Assembly (NCBI RefSeq): GCF_900101395.1
Contig: NZ_FMZO01000007.1
Span: 1-64,000, forward strand
DNA: 64,000 bases
Direction of reading: 5' to 3'
Source of the DNA: Niabella drilacis
GTDB taxonomy: Bacteria; Bacteroidota; Bacteroidia; Chitinophagales; Chitinophagaceae
The notes beneath the pieces are model-generated. The model worked only from the letters and a program-made list of their open reading frames with translations, did no database searches and was not told where the DNA came from. Shown here piece after piece: positions 45,420 through 53,668 of the stretch; the first letter of the stretch is position 1; each line of letters opens with the position of its first letter. The translations under genes and the position numbers were made by a program.

Positions 45420-47183
45420 TTATTTCAGCCGGATCTCCGCCACACTGCTGCCTTGCGGTACCATGGGAAATACATTATTTTCTTTACCTACTTTTACTTC
45501 GAGTAAATATGCACCGTCATGGTCCAGCATCGCTTTCAGCGCGGCTTTCAGATGGGTACGCTGGTCGATCGTCTGTCCTTCGATACCGTAGGATTTTGCC
45601 AGCGCCACAAAGTCCGGACTGGTAATATTTACAAAGGAATACCGCCGGTCGTGGAACAGCTGCTGCCACTGGCGCACCATCCCGAGGAACTCGTTGTTCA
45701 GGATCAGGATCTTTACGGCTGCTCCAAACTGCATGATGGTTCCCAGCTCCTGTAAGGTCATTTGAAAACCTCCGTCGCCGATGATGGCCACTACGGTCCG
45801 GTCCGGCGCGCCATATTTGGCGCCAATGGCCGCGGGCAAACCAAAGCCCATGGTACCCAATCCGCCGGAGGTTACATTGCTCCTGGTTTGGTTGAATTTT
45901 GCGTAACGGCAGGCCACCATCTGGTGCTGACCCACATCGGTTACAATAACTGCGTCGCCCCTGGTCAACTCATTCAGCGCCTCCATTACTTCAGCCATCG
46001 ACATTACATCACCTGCAGGATGCATTTCCGGTTGAATGCATTCTTTGTCCTCTTCCGCGGCATACCGGGCAAATTCGCTTAGCCAGCTGCTGTTGTCTTT
46101 CTGATCAATAAGAGCCGTGAGCAGGGGCAGGGTTTCCTTACAATCGCCCCAAACCGGTACCGTGGCTTTTACATTTTTATCTACTTCTGCAGGGTCTATA
46201 TCCAAATGGATTACTTTGGCCTGTTTGGCATATTTATCCAGGCGGCCGGTAACCCGGTCATCAAACCGCATACCTACGGCAATGAGTACATCGCATTCAT
46301 TGGTCAGGACATTCGGCCCGTAATTGCCATGCATTCCCAACATACCCATACCCAGCGGATGATCCGTGGGCAGTGCGCTTTCTCCCATAATGGTCCAGGC
46401 TGCCGGCAGGTTCCCTTTTTCAATAAAGGCTTTGAATTCATTTTCGGCGCCGCCCAGGATTACGCCCTGGCCAAAGATCACAAACGGTTTTTGGGCGCTG
46501 TTGATCAGCTTTGCGGCTTCAGTAATATACTCTTTACGCACGATCGGCTTGGGCCGGTAGCTGCGTACATGATGGCATTGCTGGTAACCGGGGTATTCAA
46601 ACTGCTGGAGCTGGGCATTCTTGGTAATGTCTACCAGCACCGGGCCGGGGCGGCCGCTTTGGGCAATATAGAACGCCTTTGCCAGCACATTCGGTATCTC
46701 GTTGGCATCTGTAACCTGGTAGTTCCACTTGGTTACCGGCATGGTCACGTTGATCACGTCGGTTTCCTGGAAGGCATCGGTTCCCAGCAGGTGGGCAAAT
46801 ACCTGGCCGGTGATGCATACCAGGGGGGTGGAGTCGATCTGTGCATCAGCAAGCCCTGTTACAAGATTGGTGGCGCCTGGTCCGCTGGTGGCAAACACTA
46901 CGCCGGTTTTACCGCTGGTGCGTGCAAAACCCTGGGCTGCATGAATGCCTCCCTGCTCATGCCGCACCAGGATATGCTCCAGCTTGCTGGTATAATCATA
47001 TAAGGCGTCATAAATGGGCATGATAGCGCCACCCGGGTATCCAAAAATGGTGGATACTCCCTCTGCGATGAGGGCCTCCAGTACGGCCTGGCTTCCGGTG
47101 ATGGTGCTGCCGGGTTGAATTGTTGTATCGGCTTTTTTAGCTTTGTTTTCTTCTGCTGTATCTTTTATCTGGATTGTTTCCAT
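45420..47183 (-). CDS. ilvB: Acetolactate synthase large (catalytic) subunit
   Basis: A 587-aa ThDP-dependent enzyme that condenses pyruvate with pyruvate or 2-oxobutanoate. The N-terminal domain has 'IFGYPGGAIMPIYDAL' and the catalytic Glu in 'LVRHEQGGIHAAQGFAR'. The middle FAD-binding domain reads 'GMGMLGMHGNYGPN', and the C-terminal ThDP motif is 'AIIGDGGFQMTLQEL' to 'ILNNEFLGMVRQWQQLF'. The first 28 residues are a charged, poorly conserved extension. It follows the DinB gene by 43 bp. Confidence 0.97.
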   Translation of the reverse strand: METIQIKDTAEENKAKKADTTIQPGSTITGSQAVLEALIAEGVSTIFGYPGGAIMPIYDALYDYTSKLEHILVRHEQGGIHAAQGFARTSGKTGVVFATSGPGATNLVTGLADAQIDSTPLVCITGQVFAHLLGTDAFQETDVINVTMPVTKWNYQVTDANEIPNVLAKAFYIAQSGRPGPVLVDITKNAQLQQFEYPGYQQCHHVRSYRPKPIVRKEYITEAAKLINSAQKPFVIFGQGVILGGAENEFKAFIEKGNLPAAWTIMGESALPTDHPLGMGMLGMHGNYGPNVLTNECDVLIAVGMRFDDRVTGRLDKYAKQAKVIHLDIDPAEVDKNVKATVPVWGDCKETLPLLTALIDQKDNSSWLSEFARYAAEEDKECIQPEMHPAGDVMSMAEVMEALNELTRGDAVIVTDVGQHQMVACRYAKFNQTRSNVTSGGLGTMGFGLPAAIGAKYGAPDRTVVAIIGDGGFQMTLQELGTIMQFGAAVKILILNNEFLGMVRQWQQLFHDRRYSFVNITSPDFVALAKSYGIEGQTIDQRTHLKAALKAMLDHDGAYLLEVKVGKENNVFPMVPQGSSVAEIRLK

Positions 47184-47226
47184 ATCGTTGATTTTGATTA
47201 TTATCGAATATTTTATAGACCTGTAT

Positions 47227-47715
47227 TTACACCCTGTAAAACCCGATCAGATCGGTTGATTGTACCCCGGTAAAACCTACCTGCCGCAACAGGGTTACCA
47301 GTTGGCCACGATGATACGTGGCGTGGTTGACGACATGGGCGATTACCTGGTAGTAAAGCGATGTATACTCCTGCCCGTTAAAGCGCCTGTAGGTGAAGGG
47401 GGCTCTTAATTTTGTTTCATCAAAAGCGGCTACCCAATCGCTTAACTGCTGCGAGGTTTGCTGCCAGAGCTCCAGCAGCTCCTGCCGGGTACCGGTAAAA
47501 CGTTGATCAAAACGCACCAGGTTTTCTTTTCTAAACCGCTGCAGCCAGGCATCTTCTGCGTTGATCATGTGCAGCACGGTATCGTGTATACTGTTAAAGC
47601 TGCTCACAACGGGGCGAAGCCATTGTTCATCGCTGATCTGCTGTAACCAGGAGCATACCTGCCCGGTACCCACCCGGTTAAACTTAGCCAATTCTGTAAA
47701 ATATTTTTTATCCAT
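47227..47715 (-). CDS. DinB-family protein between ilvD and ilvB
   Basis: I prefer the ATG at 47715 (MDKKYFTELAKFNR...), because the longer frame begins at GTG with a Gln-rich lead. The 162-aa protein carries 'INSIHDTVLHMINAEDAWL'-type helix content and 'VIAHVVNHATYHRGQLVTLLRQVG', which has the DinB His ligands in the middle and late helices. Its start lies 47 bp after the ilvD stop. It is the second DinB-like gene inside the operon. Confidence 0.85.
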   Translation of the reverse strand: MDKKYFTELAKFNRVGTGQVCSWLQQISDEQWLRPVVSSFNSIHDTVLHMINAEDAWLQRFRKENLVRFDQRFTGTRQELLELWQQTSQQLSDWVAAFDETKLRAPFTYRRFNGQEYTSLYYQVIAHVVNHATYHRGQLVTLLRQVGFTGVQSTDLIGFYRV

Positions 47716-47762
47716 TGTTGGTTTTGCCTGTGATTGCTGTTGCACTTCAGGGCATGCGTCCT

Positions 47763-49445
47763 TTAGTCTTCATCCGTTACGCAGCCTTCAGATGCATCTT
47801 TTACCAGTTTGGCGTATTTATAAAGTATACCCCTGTTTACTTTCAGCGGCGGCTGTTGCCAGCCCTCTCTGCGCGCTGCAATTTCCTCGTCCGGCACCTT
47901 AAGCATGAGCGTATTGTTAACGGCATCAATTTCAATGATATCATCGTCTTTTACAAAGCCGATCAGGCCGCCCTCAAAGGCTTCGGGAGTTACATGCCCT
48001 ACTACAAATCCATGGGTGCCGCCACTGAAGCGGCCGTCGGTGATCAGGGCTACACTTTTTCCAAGGCCCGCGCCGATGATGGCGGAAGTGGGCTTCAGCA
48101 TTTCGGGCATGCCGGGAGCGCCTTTGGGCCCTTCGTTTTTAATAACAACCACGTCGCCGGCTTTTACCTTACCACTGGAGATCCCTGCGATCAGGTTCTT
48201 TTCTCCGTCAAACACACGGGCAGGGCCTGTAAATATTTCGCCTTCTTTACCGCTGATCTTGGCAACGCTTCCCTTTTCGGCAAGGTTACCATAAAGGATC
48301 TGCAGGTGTCCGGTGGCTTTCAGCGGATTTTCGAGCGGGTGGATGATGTCCTGGTTCTCAAAATCCAGGTCCGGAACATTTTCCAGGTTCTCGGCGATCG
48401 TTTTACCGGTAACGGTTAAACAACTGCCATCGATCAATCCTTTCTGCAACAGGTATTTCATTACTGCGGGTACGCCGCCTTTTTTATGCAGGTCCTCCAT
48501 CAGGTACTTACCGCTGGGCTTGAAATCGGCAAGCACGGGTATACGGTCGCTGATGGCCTGAAAATCGTCCTGCGTCAGCGGAACATCCACACTGCGGGCC
48601 ATTGCCAGCAAATGCAATACGGCGTTGGTGCTTCCTCCCAGTACCATGATCACGACAATGGCGTTTTCAAATGCCTGGCGGGTCATGATATCGCGGGGTT
48701 TGATGTCTCTTTCCAGCAGCAGGCGGATGGCTTTACCTGCGGCCGCACATTCCTGTTTTTTCTCCTCACTAAGCGCCGGGTTGCTGCTGGAATAGGGGAG
48801 GCTCATGCCCATCGCTTCAATGGCAGAAGCCATGGTATTGGCGGTATACATACCACCGCAGGCGCCGGCGCCGGGGCAGCTGTTCTTTACAATGCCCATA
48901 AAATCGGCCTCGTCAAGTTGCCCGGCAATCTTCTGACCCAGGGCCTCAAAGGCTGAAACAATGTTCAGATCCTGGCCTTTATAATGCCCCGGGGCAATGG
49001 TGCCGCCATATACCATGATGGATGGCCTGTTCAGCCGGCCCATGGCAATAATGGAGCCGGGCATATTTTTGTCGCACCCCGGTACTGTGATGAGGCCATC
49101 ATAGTATTGCGCCCCACATACGGTTTCAATAGAATCGGCAATAACATCGCGGCTGACCAGTGAGTAACGCATTCCGTCGGTACCATTGCTCATTCCGTCG
49201 CTTACCCCGATGGTATGAAAGGTTAAGCCCACCAGGTCCTGTTTCCAAACAGCGTCCTTTACCTCCTGGGCCAGGCCGTTCAGGTGCATGTTGCAGGGAT
49301 TGCCGTCGTAGCCCATGCTGACGATCCCGACCTGGGCTTTTTTCAGATCTTCTTCTGTTAAGCCAAGCGCGTATAACTGCGCCTGTGCAGCAGGCTGCGT
49401 GGGATCCTGGGTAATGGTTTTGGAATACTTGTTTAACTCTGTCAT
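47763..49445 (-). CDS. ilvD: Dihydroxy-acid dehydratase
   Basis: A 560-aa Fe-S enzyme catalysing the third common step of valine and isoleucine synthesis. Cluster or substrate-site cysteines lie in 'NPCNMHLN', '[10 protein letters not shown]' and '[17 protein letters not shown]'. The C-terminal domain has '[21 protein letters not shown]'. It is the first large gene downstream of the attenuator leader (49540-49677), so its expression should follow charged tRNA for valine and isoleucine, as described for that feature. Confidence 0.97.
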   Translation of the reverse strand: MTELNKYSKTITQDPTQPAAQAQLYALGLTEEDLKKAQVGIVSMGYDGNPCNMHLNGLAQEVKDAVWKQDLVGLTFHTIGVSDGMSNGTDGMRYSLVSRDVIADSIETVCGAQYYDGLITVPGCDKNMPGSIIAMGRLNRPSIMVYGGTIAPGHYKGQDLNIVSAFEALGQKIAGQLDEADFMGIVKNSCPGAGACGGMYTANTMASAIEAMGMSLPYSSSNPALSEEKKQECAAAGKAIRLLLERDIKPRDIMTRQAFENAIVVIMVLGGSTNAVLHLLAMARSVDVPLTQDDFQAISDRIPVLADFKPSGKYLMEDLHKKGGVPAVMKYLLQKGLIDGSCLTVTGKTIAENLENVPDLDFENQDIIHPLENPLKATGHLQILYGNLAEKGSVAKISGKEGEIFTGPARVFDGEKNLIAGISSGKVKAGDVVVIKNEGPKGAPGMPEMLKPTSAIIGAGLGKSVALITDGRFSGGTHGFVVGHVTPEAFEGGLIGFVKDDDIIEIDAVNNTLMLKVPDEEIAARREGWQQPPLKVNRGILYKYAKLVKDASEGCVTDED

Positions 49446-49494
49446 GCCGTTTTACTTAATGTGTTAATGATATAATTTTTTGATGCAATAAAAA

Positions 49495-49517
49495 ACCCGC
49501 CTTTATCAGAGGCGGGT
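49495..49517 (-). terminator. Attenuator terminator upstream of ilvD
   Basis: In the minus-strand RNA, ACCCGCCT and AGGCGGGT form an 8-bp GC-rich stem with a 7-nt loop, followed directly by a U run. The hairpin is 49 bp before the ilvD start and 22 bp after the leader peptide stop, the position expected for a transcription attenuator. Confidence 0.88.
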
Positions 49518-49539
49518 CCTATTTAAAAATTCGTTTGTT

Positions 49540-49677
49540 TTATAGAATCAACCCTCCTCCCTGATGGCAGGTAATGACAATGACGATCACCGCGATAACG
49601 TTGCGGAGAAAAGAAACATTGTTATATTGATTGCCGATCATAAAACGAAGGAGCTTTCTGCGAATATAAAGCCTCAT
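49540..49677 (-). CDS. ilv leader peptide (45 aa, Val/Ile-rich)
   Basis: The frame encodes a 45-aa peptide whose middle reads VIAVIVIVITCHQGGG, with consecutive Val and Ile codons followed by a Cys-His-Gln-Gly segment and Leu-Ile-Leu at the end. It has Arg and Leu codons at the start. An internal ATG at 49641 would give 33 aa. It lies upstream of a terminator and a matching antiterminator, so ribosome pausing at Val/Ile codons would favour readthrough into ilvD. The peptide itself probably has no further role. Confidence 0.85.
   Translation of the reverse strand: MRLYIRRKLLRFMIGNQYNNVSFLRNVIAVIVIVITCHQGGGLIL
49551..49560 (-). promoter_or_regulatory. Antiterminator segment within the leader coding region
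   Basis: In the RNA, GAGGAGGGU (49551-49559) matches the 3' arm of the terminator (GAGGCGGGU) at 8 of 9 positions. It can therefore pair with the 5' terminator arm (ACCCGCCUC) instead. A ribosome stalled at the Val/Ile run would leave it free, and a ribosome that reaches the stop codon would cover it. Confidence 0.7.
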
Positions 49678-49843
49678 TTGTTGTGATCAAAATTTTTTCT
49701 TTTGCCGGGGTGCATGGCTAAACGATGCAGATCCGCTGATAACCCGATAGCAGGCAAATACAACTGCGGTCTATCTGCGGCAAAGCCCTTTAAGCTGCAG
49801 CCGGGAAAAAATAATGCATATATAAAAGAACTACAAAGCCGGG

Positions 49844-50836
49844 TTATATGATCGTTGACTTTTGCAACGCCATATTTTCCCCCTTGGCAAATCCGGGGAT
49901 CGTGCCCCGTATAAAGTCACTGATCAGGTCACCGATCGTACCGGTTGAATAATTGTTCACCGAGTCGATATCTTTTGATACAAACCCATGTAACAGCGTC
50001 CAGCTGACCGCTGTACGGATGATCAGGGCTTCTTCATGCAGGTTGAAGTAATCCATCATCATGGCCACAGAAAGGATGGCGCCCACAGGGTTGGATTGAT
50101 TCCGGGCGCTCGCCTGCTGATGGTCGAACCCAAATGCCGGGCCGAAGAACGGGATGGTATCGGCTACCCGAACGGATGGGATCATGAACCGGGCCCCGGT
50201 GATAGCAGCGGCCTGGCTGAAAAGGTAGCCTCCTGCTGCTGCTCCTGCAACCAGCGTATCAAACCCTGCGGGCTGCTGCAGCATCCGGTCCCAGGCTTCC
50301 TGTACGGGGATGGTTTCAATACTGATCTCTTTGAACGCAGTTCCGGCTTTTTCAAAAATGGCCGGCCAGGGTTGTTCTGTATGGTCTTGAGGGTGTACGA
50401 TCACCGTGATCTTTTTCCTGCGGTTGATTGCCTGCTGCAATGCCGATTGTGCGATCCGGAGCCGGTCGTTTTCATCTGCTCCGGGGTCCTGTTGCTGGTA
50501 TAATAACAGGTTGAGCCCTTCGCTGTATTTGGGCTTTAGCGGCGACAGGTGCTGCAGGGACGGATAAACAGTAACGGGTTGCACGATCACCAGCAGGGGA
50601 AGGATTTCATCAATAAAATGCTGCGAAGCTATACTGCTGAACAGGACCGCATCGTGCCAGGATGCGGATTGCTGCAATGGTGCCGACAGTTCCTGGTTTA
50701 CCGTTTCGTGGCTGATAGGCGCAATGTCAAAATAATGATCATATTGTTCGGCAACAGCCCGAATAACCTTCTCCACCTGCGCATTCACTTCACCGGCGGC
50801 CCCCGCTTCTTCTATGATCGCGATGTTCTTTTTCAT
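49844..50836 (-). CDS. LeuB-family pseudo-enzyme (isopropylmalate dehydrogenase-like)
   Basis: A 330-aa protein that aligns throughout with isocitrate/isopropylmalate dehydrogenases: 'VIVQPVTVYPSLQHLSPLKPK' matches the family 'NLRPVKVYP' region, and 'NPVGAILSVAMMMDYF' the 'NPIATILSAAMML' helix. Yet the key residues are gone. The substrate Arg in NLRP is Gln; the Lys in 'HKAN' is replaced in 'HPQD'; and the metal-binding Asp pair of 'FGDILSD' reads 'AGGYLFSQ'. The glycine loop GDGIG is 'GAAGE'. The protein should not bind metal or oxidise isopropylmalate. It lies 1 bp after the ABC gene and shares an operon with leuA, so a regulatory or scaffold role is likely. Confidence 0.85.
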   Translation of the reverse strand: MKKNIAIIEEAGAAGEVNAQVEKVIRAVAEQYDHYFDIAPISHETVNQELSAPLQQSASWHDAVLFSSIASQHFIDEILPLLVIVQPVTVYPSLQHLSPLKPKYSEGLNLLLYQQQDPGADENDRLRIAQSALQQAINRRKKITVIVHPQDHTEQPWPAIFEKAGTAFKEISIETIPVQEAWDRMLQQPAGFDTLVAGAAAGGYLFSQAAAITGARFMIPSVRVADTIPFFGPAFGFDHQQASARNQSNPVGAILSVAMMMDYFNLHEEALIIRTAVSWTLLHGFVSKDIDSVNNYSTGTIGDLISDFIRGTIPGFAKGENMALQKSTII

Positions 50837-50837
50837 T

Positions 50838-52295
50838 TTATGATACCCTGTGGGTTAATGTATATTTCTTTGATGCAGCGAAGGCAGGACGGGCCACTTT
50901 TTTATAAAGTGTGGGATGGCCGTTCTCCAGTTCCATAATATGTTTTACACAGGATGGGACCTCGTCTTCGTAGTGGCTGACAAATAGCAAGGTCATCCCG
51001 GTTTCCGCATGGATCCGCTCCAGCAGCCGCACCACCATCCGCGACTGGTTATCATCCAGCCCCTGGCAGGGGCCATCCAGCGCCAGCATCAATGGGGCTT
51101 TGATCAGGGCCCTTGCAATCAATACGAGCCGCTGTTCTCCACCGGAAAGTGCGGTCATCGGATGATGTGCTTTGTCCTGTAACGAAAAAAAGGAAAGCCA
51201 TTCCTGCACTTTCTGGGTCTGCGTTTCATCCAGTTTTCTGAAGAGGCCGATCGTATCGAAGAAGCCCGAGCCCACTGCCTGGAAAACAGAAATGTCCCGG
51301 TCAAAAAAAAGCTGCAGCTCCGGCGATACAAAGCCAATGCGGCGTTTGATGTCCCAAACACTTTCCCCGCTTCCTCTTTTTCTCCCAAATAAAGAGATCT
51401 GCTGGGTGTAAGCCTGCGGGTTATCGCCGTTTATAAGACTGAGCAGGGTCGATTTTCCCGCTCCGTTATGTCCTTTGATAAGCCAGCACTCCCCGTTGTT
51501 CACCTGCCAGTTGATGTTGTTGAGCAGGAGGTTATTACCGCTGCGGATGTTTACCTGTTTCATGGCAATGAGGGGGCCTATGTGATAGGCCTTTTTCAGC
51601 AGGGGGAGTGGGGCATCCGGCTCCCGGGGCAGCAGGGATGTCATAAAACCCAGCTTTTCCACCGGTGCATAATTGATCACGGCGCCCTCCGACATTTCTA
51701 CGAAATGGGTAATGCTTGCCGGCAGTTCATGCCGGTCTGTAATTAAAATGATGGTCACCCCTTCGGTCGACAATTGATTGATTACCGTATGCAACACTTT
51801 CCGGCTCTTTACATCCAGCCCGGTAAAAACGCGGTCGAGGATCAGGATCTCGGGGTGGGTGAGCAGATGACCGATCACCTGCATTTTTTTTAGTTCTCCG
51901 TAGGACAGCCGGGTTAAAGGAGTGTGAGCTTGCCGGGTAAGCTGAAATCGCTCAAGCCATTGTGCAACCTCGGCGGCCTTCCCTTTTTTTAACAGGGCCC
52001 CGGTAAGGGTTACTACGTCCCCGGTGGATGCCGTATGGTTTTTGAGCGGATGGGCTGCGGGTATATAGGCGATAACCGGGTGTACCGGCCGGCCGGCCCG
52101 TTTATATCCGATACTGCCGGTGTGCGGCAGGGATCCTTTGAGCGCCTGTGCCAGCAGGGATTTTCCGCTGCCGCTGGCGCCAAATATAGCGAGGTGTTCA
52201 CCCGCATGCAGGGTAAAACTGATCTGATCCAATAGAAGGTCCCCGGCCTGTTGAGCCGTTACATTGTTTAATATGATGCTACAATACGCTTCCAT
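50838..52295 (-). CDS. ModF-type tandem ABC ATPase in the leuA operon (copy 2)
   Basis: A 485-aa soluble protein with two ABC domains, paralogous to 39190-40641. Domain 1 has Walker A 'GASGSGKSLL' (residues 39-48), signature 'LSYGELKKMQ' and Walker B 'ILILDRVFTGLD', where Glu is replaced by Arg. Domain 2 has 'GHNGAGKSTL', 'LSGGEQRLVL' and 'MLALDGPCQGLD', with Glu replaced by Gly. Both catalytic glutamates are therefore lost, so hydrolysis is expected to be weak or absent, though ATP binding looks intact. It follows leuA by 13 bp and precedes the LeuB-like pseudo-enzyme by 1 bp, suggesting coupled expression of the three. Confidence 0.88.
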   Translation of the reverse strand: MEAYCSIILNNVTAQQAGDLLLDQISFTLHAGEHLAIFGASGSGKSLLAQALKGSLPHTGSIGYKRAGRPVHPVIAYIPAAHPLKNHTASTGDVVTLTGALLKKGKAAEVAQWLERFQLTRQAHTPLTRLSYGELKKMQVIGHLLTHPEILILDRVFTGLDVKSRKVLHTVINQLSTEGVTIILITDRHELPASITHFVEMSEGAVINYAPVEKLGFMTSLLPREPDAPLPLLKKAYHIGPLIAMKQVNIRSGNNLLLNNINWQVNNGECWLIKGHNGAGKSTLLSLINGDNPQAYTQQISLFGRKRGSGESVWDIKRRIGFVSPELQLFFDRDISVFQAVGSGFFDTIGLFRKLDETQTQKVQEWLSFFSLQDKAHHPMTALSGGEQRLVLIARALIKAPLMLALDGPCQGLDDNQSRMVVRLLERIHAETGMTLLFVSHYEDEVPSCVKHIMELENGHPTLYKKVARPAFAASKKYTLTHRVS

Positions 52296-52308
52296 CGGGT
52301 ATCAAAAC

Positions 52309-53469
52309 CTAAGCGGTTGTTTTTACTTTATCGGCCATTTCTTTTAAATCCTCATCGCCCACTTCTTTTTTTGCATCGGCAACATTCAGGAATTGCTGGT
52401 AGAGCTCATCCACCTGGTTCCGGTCAAATTCGTATCCCAGGTTTTTGAACCGGTAGGCCAGTGCACTGCGGCCGCTGCGGGCGGTGAGTACAATGCGGGA
52501 GGTATCGGCACCTACTTCATGCGGAGCAATGATCTCGTAAGTGGTTGCTTCTTTCAAAAAGCCATCCTGGTGAATACCGGAAGAATGGGAAAAAGCATTG
52601 TCACCGACGACGGCCTTATTCGGCTGGACAACCATCCGCATGGTTTCTGCCACCAAATGGCTCATGGGCAGCAATTGAGTGGTATCCACGCCCGTATAAA
52701 GATCGAGCTCGGGATGCTTCTTTATGGCCATCACCACTTCTTCCAGGGAAGTATTACCGGCACGTTCTCCAATGCCATTGATGGTACATTCGATTTGCCG
52801 GGCGCCGGCAATAGCTCCCGCTATTGAATTGGCAGTGGCCAGCCCCAGGTCGTTATGACAGTGGCAGGAGAAAATAGCTTTGTCGGCATTGGCCACATGG
52901 TTCAGCAGGTAACTGAATTTTTCCGCATACTGGTGCGGCAGGCAGGAACCTGTGGTGTCGGGAATATTCACTACGGTGGCGCCGGCGCCAATTACGGCTT
53001 CCACCAGCCGGGCCAGGAACTGCAGGTCGGCACGGCCGGCATCCTCCGCAAAGAACTCCACATCCGGAACCAGGTTCCGGGCCAGTTTTACCGCTGCAAC
53101 CGCCCGCTCAATGATGTTTTCGCGGGTGGTATTGAATTTGTATTTGATATGATTGTCGGAAGAACCGATACCGGTATGGATCCGGGGGCGCACAGCCGGC
53201 TTCAGTGCCGCTGCCGCTACTTCAATGTCCTTCTGTACCGCGCGGGTAAGCCCGCATACGGTAGCATTTTTAATCACTTTTGAGATCTCTTCCACCGAAG
53301 CAAAATCACCAGGGCTTGAAATGGGAAAACCGGCTTCAATGATGTCTACGCCAAGAGCCTCCAGTTTCAGCGCCAGTTTGATTTTCTCTTCGGTATTCAG
53401 TTTACAACCGGGAACCTGCTCACCGTCTCTTAATGTAGTGTCAAAAATAAAAACCTTGTTATCCGCCAT
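52309..53469 (-). CDS. leuA: 2-isopropylmalate synthase, short form
   Basis: A 386-aa DRE-TIM metallolyase of the LeuA type: '[12 protein letters not shown]', '[13 protein letters not shown]' and '[16 protein letters not shown]'. The usual length is about 510-520 aa; here the C-terminal leucine-sensing LeuA dimer domain is absent. Leucine feedback must be provided otherwise, or is missing. Citramalate synthase is an alternative, but the motif order and context favour LeuA. First gene of a three-gene operon with the ABC and LeuB-like genes. Confidence 0.9.
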   Translation of the reverse strand: MADNKVFIFDTTLRDGEQVPGCKLNTEEKIKLALKLEALGVDIIEAGFPISSPGDFASVEEISKVIKNATVCGLTRAVQKDIEVAAAALKPAVRPRIHTGIGSSDNHIKYKFNTTRENIIERAVAAVKLARNLVPDVEFFAEDAGRADLQFLARLVEAVIGAGATVVNIPDTTGSCLPHQYAEKFSYLLNHVANADKAIFSCHCHNDLGLATANSIAGAIAGARQIECTINGIGERAGNTSLEEVVMAIKKHPELDLYTGVDTTQLLPMSHLVAETMRMVVQPNKAVVGDNAFSHSSGIHQDGFLKEATTYEIIAPHEVGADTSRIVLTARSGRSALAYRFKNLGYEFDRNQVDELYQQFLNVADAKKEVGDEDLKEMADKVKTTA

Positions 53470-53668
53470 AATTCGTTTATTTAATTTAGAATTGTTATTT
53501 TCAATACCTAATCCACAACATCAGGATGAGGTTTCTTGTAATATCCTTAAAAATAATCCTATATTATAAAAATCCGAAACCAATTTGTGGAACTACTTAC
53601 ATTGAATAAAGGGAATTGATGAATTATAATTGATTGATAATCATTATTAAAAGAAGGAGTAAATTACG

